NCBI RefSeq assembly: GCF_008124885.1 | Contig: NZ_VNHX01000009.1 | Coordinates: forward strand, 62,001-126,000 | From: Sphingobacterium allocomposti | Lineage (GTDB): Bacteria > Bacteroidota > Bacteroidia > Sphingobacteriales > Sphingobacteriaceae | Reading direction: 5' to 3' | DNA length: 64,000 nucleotides | Shown here: one piece after another, positions 15,844-24,251 of the stretch | How the letters are laid out: the number at the start of each line of letters is the position of its first letter | Numbering within the stretch: the stretch's first letter is position 1 | Made by a program: the position numbers and the translations under genes | The notes under the pieces: model-generated | Database searches by the model: none | What the model saw: the letters and a program-made list of their open reading frames with translations, nothing else | What the model was told of the DNA's origin: nothing

Positions 15844-18621
15844 TTATTGCTCAATAGAAAAATCAAAGTACAATACCATATGTAACGCCCGTATAGGCTC
15901 TTTCTCAAAATCATAATAGACATGCTTCATCCCCATTGGACCGGTTGTTTCGGGCTTTTGCGTCTTGGTGCCTATAGCGGATATCCCGTTCATAAAGGAT
16001 ATATCTCCCGCAGGAAAGGTAGGCTCCATATTTTTCCACTCAGTGTCTTGTTGCTCCTTCGGAGTATACAGGCGCAAAAAGACATCTTCCCGATCGGTAA
16101 ACACAGTGAAAGACTGTGTTCCCAACTTGAACTTGGCCCAGTACATGTTGGCGTGGTATCCTTTAAACTCGGGGTATTGAAAGGGTATCTCTCCGGTTGC
16201 CGCGTCATTGTAGGCTTTTTCCCAGACTCCAAACTGGTTTCCCCTCATCCGGTTCTTCCATACGCGATAAGGCCCCATACCCATATATTCGACGCTTTTC
16301 ATTTCCTTTTCCGGCAAATTGAAATTCACGCCTACGAAACGTGTAAAATAACTTTCAGGAAAATATTGAACATGCATTTTAAGCTGCCCTGATGGAAAGA
16401 TTTTCCAAGACAACGTGTTGTAGCGCTCTTTTCTGTCAAAGGTAGATTCGATAATCACCGTGTCCTTATCGCGCCGCATGACAAACCCGCCATAGTTGTT
16501 CACCGCCTCCTGAAGTACGGGGCCTTGGGCGAACGGAATGATGCCCTTCGCGTTCTGTACGGACTCCAACAAACCATTTTCCTTATTGATTTGATAGCGG
16601 ACACCATTTGCGGTCACTACGAAGGATGTTGCCGTCTCTTCTGTATGTACGTCAGACAGACCGTGTTTCTTTAACGTTTCAGCGACGCGTTCTGGCAACG
16701 CGATGGGAAAGCTCCATGTATAGATTTCTTTCCCATGTGGATCCTTAGCGGTAATATACAATGCATCATAGCTGTACCAGTCAGCCGGCAGTTCGATTTT
16801 TAGTATGCCCTTCGCGGAGGGTGCAATATCTGGTGATGCAATACGTACAGGAGTTACCGCTATGTTACTGCGGTCGCCTTGCAAATGGCGTAACGCATAT
16901 GTAAAGGAGCAGTCGGCGATATTTGTGAAAGCATATCTGTTCTCAACTATAAACTCCCCGTTAAAGTCGGGTGTCATCTCGCGGCGTTCAAAATAAATTG
17001 GGCTCCACACTTCCTTTATGGCGTAAAAGCTACCTTCCCGCTCGTAGTATGGACCAACAATGCCGTCAGCGCCTCGATTTCCGTCGGTATCCAATATCCC
17101 GCCTTTATCCGTCCTGACCACACCCTGATCCTGGAAATCCCATAAAAATCCGCCGGCTGACAGGGGATTGTTCCACATGGCCTTCCAATAATCTTCGAGG
17201 CCGGCTCCATGTCCACCATCGAACATGCCGTGCAGAAATTCTGTAGGCATCACTATATGATGTCCATGATCATATGTTCCTATACCGTAGTTGTACTCGC
17301 GGTAATGGGTTGTTTCGAACCCACCGTACACGGCCCACGGGTAGATTAAAGGCCGCCTTTGGATATCTTCTGCGAAAAAGGACGAGTCTAACTCCGAATT
17401 ATGGCCGCCCTCATTGCCGTTTGCCCAGAATATAATCGATGGGCTGTTCTCCGAGACACGTATCATTTCTTTCAGCAGCTTTTTCCCTATAGGCGTATCG
17501 TAATGTCCATGCCAACCTCCCAGTTCGTTCATGACATACAGGCCTAATGAATCGCATACTTCTAGAAAGTGCGTATCGGGCGGATAGTGAGCCATACGTA
17601 CGGCATTCATATTCATCTCCTTGATCAGCTCTACGTCGTGAATACTAATCGCTTTACTGGTCGTCCTGCCCGAGGTCGGATGGAAAGAATGCCGGTTGAC
17701 ACCTTTGAACTTAATTTTGGTGCCGTTTATATAGACACCGTCCCTCTTTCTGACCTCTACCGTCCGGAAGCCTATTTTTTGCGTGAGGCGGTGCTGCTCC
17801 GTCCCACCGGCCAGCAACACAACTTCCGCGCGATAGAGGTGCGGAAACTCTGCCGACCACAGCTGGGGTTGCTCGAAGCGGGCTTCCTCATAGGCCTGTC
17901 CGTCGTTTATGTCCAACTGTACAGGCCTACCGAACTTTTTCCCCTCCCTGTCGTAAAGCTGGATAATGGCCTCGTCGCCGCGCCCTTTGACGATCAGCTT
18001 GGTGCGTAACGTGCCGTCTGCCTGAGCATCAAAAGAAACACGTTCTATGTGGTTGACTGGCAAGATCTCGAGGAACACGGGCCGGAAGATTCCGCCAAAC
18101 ACCCAGAAATCTCCTTCCCGCTCAGCGGCATTCACCGACTTGTCGGCCGAATGTTTCGCTACCTCTACCTCCAACACGTTGGGTTTACCCCACTTCAACA
18201 GCTTGCTGATATCGTATTTGAAAGTATAAAATGCGCCCCGGTGCACCTCTCCCGCCAGCTGCCCATTTATACGAACCTCGGCATCGGTCATAACGCCTTC
18301 GAAAACAATGTTGACCTGCTTTCCCCTCCAACTCCGGTCGGCTATGAAAGAATGTCGATACCGGCCGATCTCTTTCCCTTTTTTTTCTTCTTTATCAAAG
18401 CCGTAGTTGTATTTTCCAAAACCGTGAAGTTCCCAGTTGGACGGAACAGGAATTTTCGTCCATTGTCCGGCCTTCATACCTTCTGATACGGAGAAATCCC
18501 ACAGAACACCATCGTCTTTACCGGTGCCCGACAGATAATGGCGAACAGTTTCCTGTCCGACAGATACACGGGTCGCGTGCACAAAAAGTAGTGTAAACAG
18601 AATAGCTACGTATAGTCTCAT
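15844..18621 (-). CDS. GH2 beta-glycosidase (beta-galactosidase-like)
   Basis: 925 residues with signal peptide (to about residue 22). Domain order: sugar-binding jelly roll (PVPSNWELHGFGKYNYG, VFEGVMTDAEVRINGQ), immunoglobulin-like domain, TIM barrel (FKGVNRHSFHPTSGRTT, MNMNAVRMAHYPPD) and a C-terminal bgal small-chain-like domain (MGPYRVWKNRMRGNQFGVW). Catalytic residues: acid/base Glu404 in NGNEGG and nucleophile Glu461 in MPTEFLHG. GH2 covers beta-galactosidases, beta-glucuronidases, alpha-L-arabinopyranosidases and others, so specificity is open; RG-II and RG-I both contain suitable linkages. Located between esterase and GH78 genes with gaps of only 11-14 bp. Confidence 0.9.
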   Translation of the reverse strand: MRLYVAILFTLLFVHATRVSVGQETVRHYLSGTGKDDGVLWDFSVSEGMKAGQWTKIPVPSNWELHGFGKYNYGFDKEEKKGKEIGRYRHSFIADRSWRGKQVNIVFEGVMTDAEVRINGQLAGEVHRGAFYTFKYDISKLLKWGKPNVLEVEVAKHSADKSVNAAEREGDFWVFGGIFRPVFLEILPVNHIERVSFDAQADGTLRTKLIVKGRGDEAIIQLYDREGKKFGRPVQLDINDGQAYEEARFEQPQLWSAEFPHLYRAEVVLLAGGTEQHRLTQKIGFRTVEVRKRDGVYINGTKIKFKGVNRHSFHPTSGRTTSKAISIHDVELIKEMNMNAVRMAHYPPDTHFLEVCDSLGLYVMNELGGWHGHYDTPIGKKLLKEMIRVSENSPSIIFWANGNEGGHNSELDSSFFAEDIQRRPLIYPWAVYGGFETTHYREYNYGIGTYDHGHHIVMPTEFLHGMFDGGHGAGLEDYWKAMWNNPLSAGGFLWDFQDQGVVRTDKGGILDTDGNRGADGIVGPYYEREGSFYAIKEVWSPIYFERREMTPDFNGEFIVENRYAFTNIADCSFTYALRHLQGDRSNIAVTPVRIASPDIAPSAKGILKIELPADWYSYDALYITAKDPHGKEIYTWSFPIALPERVAETLKKHGLSDVHTEETATSFVVTANGVRYQINKENGLLESVQNAKGIIPFAQGPVLQEAVNNYGGFVMRRDKDTVIIESTFDRKERYNTLSWKIFPSGQLKMHVQYFPESYFTRFVGVNFNLPEKEMKSVEYMGMGPYRVWKNRMRGNQFGVWEKAYNDAATGEIPFQYPEFKGYHANMYWAKFKLGTQSFTVFTDREDVFLRLYTPKEQQDTEWKNMEPTFPAGDISFMNGISAIGTKTQKPETTGPMGMKHVYYDFEKEPIRALHMVLYFDFSIEQ

Positions 18622-18635
18622 GTGGTATCCAGTTA

Positions 18636-20066
18636 TTAGAGTTTTAGCTTTTTATAAGGGTTATCTGACCGAAAGGGTAGAGCTGGCAGTCCTGCTCCAT
18701 TAACGAGATTGGGTTGCGCCGCCTCATCCCATGCAAAACGGACATGCACTATTTTTGGAACGGCAGATGCGGAAACGTAAACCGTCTGCCGCTGAATATA
18801 CGCGTCGGCACCGAAAAAATTGCCGTCTTCGCCCGCCACCTCAAAGCCCGTTAACGCCTCTCCATCCCGTGTGTGCAGGCCATGGGCATGATCGAAGACG
18901 ATCAGGGCCATACCCCCTCGTACTCTTATTGCTTTGCATGTCGGCCCGTCCGCTACCAGGGGGTAGTTATAGGTCTTTCTCAGCGCCTGCAAGGCCAGCC
19001 GCCGTCCGACTTCCCATTTATAGCTTGGATGTAAATCGGTCACGTCATCCACCAGGTCTGTTGTAACAATGCGCCCCGTATGCGGCAGCTGTAACACCAG
19101 ATCCTGTGCTTCCCGGAACGCGGGCAATACATAGCGCGACATCCGCTGTTTTCCCGCTTCATCGATGGAATATTGAAACGGCGCAATCTGCGTAAAATAA
19201 AATGGCAGCCGGTCATCTCCCCACTGTCTACGCCAGCTTTTAATGAGTGTTTTGAGCTTGTACGCATAGCTAATATTTTCCTGAAGGAAGACGTTCGTTT
19301 CACCCTGGTACCACAGGAACCCTTTAATCGTATATGGCGCCAACGGAGCAATCATACTTTCAAAAAACTTTCCCGGGTCGCCCTCTATTTTCTGTCCTTT
19401 AAAATATGCCTCGTGTTGAAGTGCCACTTGCGGAATCCAAGGTTCAATGCGGCTACCGCTCACAGCAGCCGAAATCATACCTACGGGGACATCTAATTCC
19501 GATTGCACCTTTTTCGCAAAAAAGTAGCCTGCTGCCGAAAACTGACGTAAAGCGGAGTCTTGCGCAATGCTCCAGCCGGCATAGGTATGATCGGGCTTCG
19601 TTAGAAACTTACGTCTTACCAAGAACAACCTAATCTGCGGATTCTTTGCTATCTCTACTTCGTCTTTTGGAAAATCGCCGCCGGTCTGTGGAGGAGACAG
19701 TTTCTCCAGCTTACGCATCTGATACTCCATATTAGATTGTCCGGAGCAAATCCATACCTCGCCAACGACAACATCACGTAAGACAATAGTATTCACGCCC
19801 TGAATGGTCAGATCCTGCCCTATATCGCTGGCCTTCATCGGTGATAGTAAGATTTTCCATCGGCCTCCCCCGTCTGTTGTCACCCGCTTCGTCTGATCAC
19901 CGAAGCGGACGGACACCTGTTCGCCCGGATCCGCCTGCCCGAAAATTGCTACCGGCTGCTCCCGTTGCAATACCATATGGTGCCCAAAAATATTAGGCAA
20001 CACAACGTTTGCATAACCTGCAAGCATACACATACAGAAACAACAACTAACCAATAGTCTTTTCAT
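18636..20066 (-). CDS. Sialate O-acetylesterase-like SGNH esterase
   Basis: 476 residues, signal peptide about 19 residues. Family hallmark GEVWICSGQSNMEYQM contains nucleophile Ser111; FLWYQGETN and TDLHP (catalytic Asp and His) follow, and a beta-sandwich is inserted as usual in this family. Such enzymes deacetylate sugars; in this locus acetylated aceric acid, 2-O-methyl fucose chains or galacturonate of RG-II are plausible substrates (inference). Its ATG abuts the TAA of the upstream beta-propeller gene with no gap, indicating translational coupling. Confidence 0.88.
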   Translation of the reverse strand: MKRLLVSCCFCMCMLAGYANVVLPNIFGHHMVLQREQPVAIFGQADPGEQVSVRFGDQTKRVTTDGGGRWKILLSPMKASDIGQDLTIQGVNTIVLRDVVVGEVWICSGQSNMEYQMRKLEKLSPPQTGGDFPKDEVEIAKNPQIRLFLVRRKFLTKPDHTYAGWSIAQDSALRQFSAAGYFFAKKVQSELDVPVGMISAAVSGSRIEPWIPQVALQHEAYFKGQKIEGDPGKFFESMIAPLAPYTIKGFLWYQGETNVFLQENISYAYKLKTLIKSWRRQWGDDRLPFYFTQIAPFQYSIDEAGKQRMSRYVLPAFREAQDLVLQLPHTGRIVTTDLVDDVTDLHPSYKWEVGRRLALQALRKTYNYPLVADGPTCKAIRVRGGMALIVFDHAHGLHTRDGEALTGFEVAGEDGNFFGADAYIQRQTVYVSASAVPKIVHVRFAWDEAAQPNLVNGAGLPALPFRSDNPYKKLKL

Positions 20067-21890
20067 TTAATTTCGCTTTTCGGCCTCAAACGCAGCTATT
20101 CCAAATACGGCTTCCTTCACCGTTGTGCCCGCGTTCTTTACGTCAAAATCCTGATCTGTAGGCGTGTCCGCATCCGGATACCGGCGGACGTCGCCTGTAC
20201 GGAACGATACGCGGCTAATTTCACTTACCGGTTGGAAAAACAGCCGTGTTCCCTTGTCGGTTCCGTTGATACGGATCTGATAAGACCGCGTATCTACATC
20301 TACCGTCAACACAACGTGGTAGGTTTTTCCGGCCTCGTACGATTGCAGCGAAGCCATACGATAACCCGCCTTATTTTTAATTATCCCATCCGCATCGAAG
20401 ACAATACGGGCTGCTGCTAATCCCAGATTGTTGACCAATTCAACCTGTAGGTTGCCGTGGTCCACCTGTTTTGGTGTAACGGTAAATGCTATTTTTACTT
20501 TCTTGGACGGTTCGATGATACGTTCAGCTTTCGCATAATCGTATGGATCCTTGTCTCTTAAGACGAGCTCCCCGCCTTCTACCTTCACGGAGGCCCAAAG
20601 CGGACTATAGATATTCCAGCTATTAAAGGCCTCTTCACCATTCTTCTTAAAATCGTCAGCCACCGCTCCTTTAGTTTGGGCGGTTATCGGCACCGGAACC
20701 TTGGCTACCCACATATCTTCCTTGTTCATACTGTAAGTCAACCACATGTTTCCATCCGGCGGCGTACCATTTCCTTCGAGGATACCCCGTACGTATTGCG
20801 GGCCGTAGGATTTATAGTTTCCTCCGTAACGCATCGTCGTAATTTCTCCATTAACTAACAACAGGTCGGTGTAAGACAGACCGTCATCGCTTGTCGATAC
20901 GGCCAGCGGCCATCGAAATTCAGAGGGATTATATACGGTGGCGTAGCGCCCATCACTGGTCTTTTGTCCCCATATCTTTGCGTTGCTGTTGACAAACCCC
21001 GGGGCACGTAACGGACCATACGCCCAAGTACGGCCATTATCGTTACTGATGGAAGTCAGCGCGTGCTTCCACAGCCCTACAACTCTTCCGTCCTTTAGGT
21101 GATAATAGGCAAACGCTTTTATCGGGCGTTTATAGGGTACTAAGGGGTCGTCGCGGTCGGCCTCTTCTACCCACTGCTGCATCATAAGGGGGGTGTTCAA
21201 CAATTCCTTGCACGCCGCTACAAATGCTTTATCCTTGCTTTTGGTATATAACGGATATTGCGCCAGCTTTTGATCGAAGGATGAATTGAAACGGATAAAA
21301 TAAATCGGTCCGAACGAACCATCAGTTTTGATTTCCCGAACCACCCGGCCGATGCCGTTCCCGTCGTTCGGGTCGTCTTTGGCATCCAGGGCGACGCCGT
21401 AATAGCCTATCGTCAATAGTTTTCCGTTCTTCGCTGTATAAAAACCCATTCGTTGGTGCATGATCGCATACAGGTTTTTCCCCGCCTTATCCGTGCGCCC
21501 AGGTTTGGTAAATCCCTCGGGCACGAGATAAGGAGGAAATAATTCCTGTGGTTCAGACCAAGCGTACCCATCTTTTGACGTCAGGAGCAGCGTCTTGCCT
21601 TCGGCGATATGTTCTCCGATAGGATTACTCAGAAATTGTAGGTAGTACGTGTTGTTCCAATAGGCCAGAAACGGTTGGTGGTTATACGTAAAGCCGTGTC
21701 CTCCGGCCAAGTCGGGGAACTCCCTATTCGCACGGAATACCTGTATATTATGTGTACCTACAGCGGGCATTAATTGTCCGTGGTGATAGTCTACGTTGGA
21801 CAGCGTTTGCCCGGTATATCTTACCGTATCCTGTGCCGTGGCTGCATGGGCAAGGCACCATAACGTTATACCAAATATTGTCGATTTCAT
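20067..21890 (-). CDS. Two-domain Asp-box beta-propeller enzyme, family uncertain
   Basis: 607 residues with signal peptide (to about residue 19). Residues about 25-430 form a propeller with Asp-box-like turns (TSKDGYAWSEP, SNDNGRTWAYGP, STSDDGLSYTD) and many aromatic residues. A conserved-looking segment is YNHQPFLAYWNNTYYLQFLS. Residues about 435-607 look like a concanavalin-type beta-sandwich (TYHVVLTVDVDTRSYQIRING). No sialidase FRIP motif. Similar architecture occurs in pectin-side-chain enzymes such as rhamnose-glucuronate lyases (PL27/PL42) and perhaps the DHA hydrolase family GH143; I cannot decide between them. The operon context (apiosidase, DHA-type catabolism) fits an RG-II side-chain enzyme. 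Confidence 0.65.
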   Translation of the reverse strand: MKSTIFGITLWCLAHAATAQDTVRYTGQTLSNVDYHHGQLMPAVGTHNIQVFRANREFPDLAGGHGFTYNHQPFLAYWNNTYYLQFLSNPIGEHIAEGKTLLLTSKDGYAWSEPQELFPPYLVPEGFTKPGRTDKAGKNLYAIMHQRMGFYTAKNGKLLTIGYYGVALDAKDDPNDGNGIGRVVREIKTDGSFGPIYFIRFNSSFDQKLAQYPLYTKSKDKAFVAACKELLNTPLMMQQWVEEADRDDPLVPYKRPIKAFAYYHLKDGRVVGLWKHALTSISNDNGRTWAYGPLRAPGFVNSNAKIWGQKTSDGRYATVYNPSEFRWPLAVSTSDDGLSYTDLLLVNGEITTMRYGGNYKSYGPQYVRGILEGNGTPPDGNMWLTYSMNKEDMWVAKVPVPITAQTKGAVADDFKKNGEEAFNSWNIYSPLWASVKVEGGELVLRDKDPYDYAKAERIIEPSKKVKIAFTVTPKQVDHGNLQVELVNNLGLAAARIVFDADGIIKNKAGYRMASLQSYEAGKTYHVVLTVDVDTRSYQIRINGTDKGTRLFFQPVSEISRVSFRTGDVRRYPDADTPTDQDFDVKNAGTTVKEAVFGIAAFEAEKRN

Positions 21891-21923
21891 GTTTTCCTAT
21901 TTGTGCGGTGTTAGAAGTCCAAT

Positions 21924-22850
21924 TTATTCCGCCGTTTTACTTTCTAACAACCTTTTTAAATCTTTTTTAGAAGCTTTAAATATCGTCCCGTGTTTGTGCC
22001 CCTCGGGAATCGAAATCCGGTTATTTATCTTTTCAAAATGCTTAAAATCTTTGGTTGACACGGCCTCATACGTTTTGGCCCCATAAGAATCAAAGTAGAT
22101 CAACCATTCTTTCCCTACTTTTGCCACGCTTGGACCCTCCGTGAGGTAATCCGAGAAAGGCTCTGAAATCTGCCCATAAGGCCCCAGAGGACTATCCGAA
22201 AAGCCTACCTTTAGATTCCTGTTCGGGCGTGTATTGTCCTTTAGGACGAGTACATAGTCGTCTTTCGCCTTTTTTACGATAACCGCATCGATAATGCTGA
22301 AACCCGGATCGGCGAATAAGCGCGTCGGCGCAAACTCCTCGAAGTCTTTCGTCGTTGTGTAATACATCCGGTGGTTGTTGTCTTCGGCTTCTATACCTCT
22401 GGAAAAACGATGGGGGATGGTGGATGCCCAGATAATAATAAACCTATCCTCGTCCTCATCGTAAAAAAGTTCAGGCGCCCATACATTTACGGTCTGTGGC
22501 TCATGTTCCATCACGGGGATAATCTGCTGTTTCTCCCAATGTATCAAATCGCTCGAACATGCATAACCAATTCCTTTATCGCCTTTCCAGGCAATCGTCC
22601 AGACGAGGTGGTACATACCGTGTTTATCCCGAACCATAGAAGGGTCGCGCATGATCTTTTGCGTTCCCACCTCCGGCTTTAGGAACACGCCGGGAATACG
22701 CTTCCAATGGAATCCGTCCTCACTATACAGATAACGTAAGCCTTCATTTGCAGGCTCGCGAAACGACGTAAAGAGATAAACATCCCTTTGGCAGGACGCC
22801 AAGAGGGATGTAGCTAACACAAAAACTAAAAACTTAACTGTAAATTTCAT
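21924..22850 (-). CDS. GH43-like five-bladed beta-propeller glycosidase, lipoprotein
   Basis: 308 residues with lipobox LLASC (Cys20). The three GH43-type acidic residues are in place: Asp69 in MRDPSMV (general base), Asp188 in SIIDAVIV (pKa modulator) and Glu238 in LTEGPSV (general acid). VWAPELFYDED is also typical. The protein consists of the propeller alone, without an added CBM. Family members are usually alpha-L-arabinofuranosidases, beta-xylosidases or galactosidases; an arabinosyl target in pectin is the likely role. As a lipoprotein it is anchored in the periplasm or at the surface. Separated from the apiosidase gene by 3 bp. Confidence 0.78.
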   Translation of the reverse strand: MKFTVKFLVFVLATSLLASCQRDVYLFTSFREPANEGLRYLYSEDGFHWKRIPGVFLKPEVGTQKIMRDPSMVRDKHGMYHLVWTIAWKGDKGIGYACSSDLIHWEKQQIIPVMEHEPQTVNVWAPELFYDEDEDRFIIIWASTIPHRFSRGIEAEDNNHRMYYTTTKDFEEFAPTRLFADPGFSIIDAVIVKKAKDDYVLVLKDNTRPNRNLKVGFSDSPLGPYGQISEPFSDYLTEGPSVAKVGKEWLIYFDSYGAKTYEAVSTKDFKHFEKINNRISIPEGHKHGTIFKASKKDLKRLLESKTAE

Positions 22851-22853
22851 TCA

Positions 22854-24251
22854 TTATAAGCTATCCAAAATCAACACCCAATCATTCCCATCTTCCGGCG
22901 CGCCTTCGGGACGAAATGTCTGCACTCCCCTGTTCTCGACAACGCCGATTTTGGTAGTTTCTCCCGTACGTGGATTAAACCACGAAGCCTTGACCTCCTG
23001 TCCTTTGATCTTACCCATATTGACCTTTATTTCCTGCCCGTTGTAGGTGTACACGAACGCGTAATCGTCGGTCCGTGTCGCCATAAGCCGGCTGTACCGT
23101 TCCCCATTCTCCGCCACCAAGCTTTGATCGGGTATACGCCCGAAATAATTATCTCTTGACAGCATCAGCTTCTTCAGGTATTGCATCTGTTTAGCGCCCG
23201 GAGCATCTAAAGCCTCTACCCATAGCTCGGTCGAACCGTACGCGGTTGTCGTGTCCGTTTCAGCATGCATCTGCATGACGGAATTTTGCCCATATGTATA
23301 GCCGAAGGCACCGGCGAATACAGACCAGTAGCCGTAACGCCGAACGTCCGCCGCCGTCCACCGGGGCTCATTGATATCGTGCAGGCCTTGTGGAATACCT
23401 TCGTAGGAGGGCTCGCCGTCAATCGTTGGCTTAACCGGCGACCGGTTCCAGTCCGCCTCCATAAAGCGCCAATTGTCTTCCCCGTAATGTTTATCTTCGT
23501 TCGCCGAGGTATCTTGGTCGTAGCGTCTGTGCCCCGACTGCACCATATTGAAATCCAACCATGCTGCGTCGTGAAACCAATCTGATGAGGCGGTTCGGCC
23601 CCGGGGGTGGAAAGTCATCAAGTGTTGAGGATCGACCTCCTTAATTGTTCTTCCTATTTCCTGCCATACGGCAATCGAGTCGCTCCCTTTTATATCTCCT
23701 CCATTCAACCAGATAATATTTTTTCGGTCTTTCCACCGTTCGGCCAGGAAGCGGGCATAAATCCTTGCCTGCTCTACAGACACCTTCCCCTCCTTCACCG
23801 GCGTTCCCCAGACCGGTACTAAAGCCATATAAATACCCTTCTGCGCCGCTTTGTCGATTATATAATCGATGTGGTCCCAATAGTCGTATTCTGCATCCAC
23901 CTCAGGGTTACTTCCTTCGGTGACAAGCGGTTTTGATATATCCTGATTAACAATCGAAGAGTCGCCATACACATTTACCGAAGGAACAGTGTGGAGCACC
24001 ATAGCCTGCACTACATTGAATCCTTTCCCCTTTCGATCCTCCAGGTACTGGTCGGCTTCGGCACGGTTCAACTTATTGAACAACAGCCACCCGGTATCTC
24101 CCAGCCAAAAGAAAGGTTTTCCATCCGCTGTTGCCAGGTAACGGCCATTCTCCGAAACCTGTAATAGCTCCATTTCCTGCTTACCGCCCGACGTGCAGGA
24201 AAACAGCGCTCCAGCCAAAAGAATAGGTATCAGCTTTTTATAAATCTTCAT
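22854..24251 (-). CDS. GH140 apiosidase-like (DUF4038) lipoprotein
   Basis: 465 residues, lipobox ending at Cys19. The start of the mature region (NGRYLATADGKPFFWLGDTGWLLF) and MVLHTVPSVNVYGD are characteristic of the DUF4038/apiosidase family. Candidate catalytic acids are Asp186 (WLNGGDIKG) and Glu280 (IDGEPSYEGIP). The C-terminus carries the small beta domain (KVNMGKIKGQEVKASWFNPRTGE, in part). Characterised GH140 enzymes cleave the apiose-galacturonate bond of RG-II side chains, so this gene is the best single marker for RG-II in the window. Overlaps the DUF6298 gene by 4 bp (ATGA). Confidence 0.85.
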   Translation of the reverse strand: MKIYKKLIPILLAGALFSCTSGGKQEMELLQVSENGRYLATADGKPFFWLGDTGWLLFNKLNRAEADQYLEDRKGKGFNVVQAMVLHTVPSVNVYGDSSIVNQDISKPLVTEGSNPEVDAEYDYWDHIDYIIDKAAQKGIYMALVPVWGTPVKEGKVSVEQARIYARFLAERWKDRKNIIWLNGGDIKGSDSIAVWQEIGRTIKEVDPQHLMTFHPRGRTASSDWFHDAAWLDFNMVQSGHRRYDQDTSANEDKHYGEDNWRFMEADWNRSPVKPTIDGEPSYEGIPQGLHDINEPRWTAADVRRYGYWSVFAGAFGYTYGQNSVMQMHAETDTTTAYGSTELWVEALDAPGAKQMQYLKKLMLSRDNYFGRIPDQSLVAENGERYSRLMATRTDDYAFVYTYNGQEIKVNMGKIKGQEVKASWFNPRTGETTKIGVVENRGVQTFRPEGAPEDGNDWVLILDSL

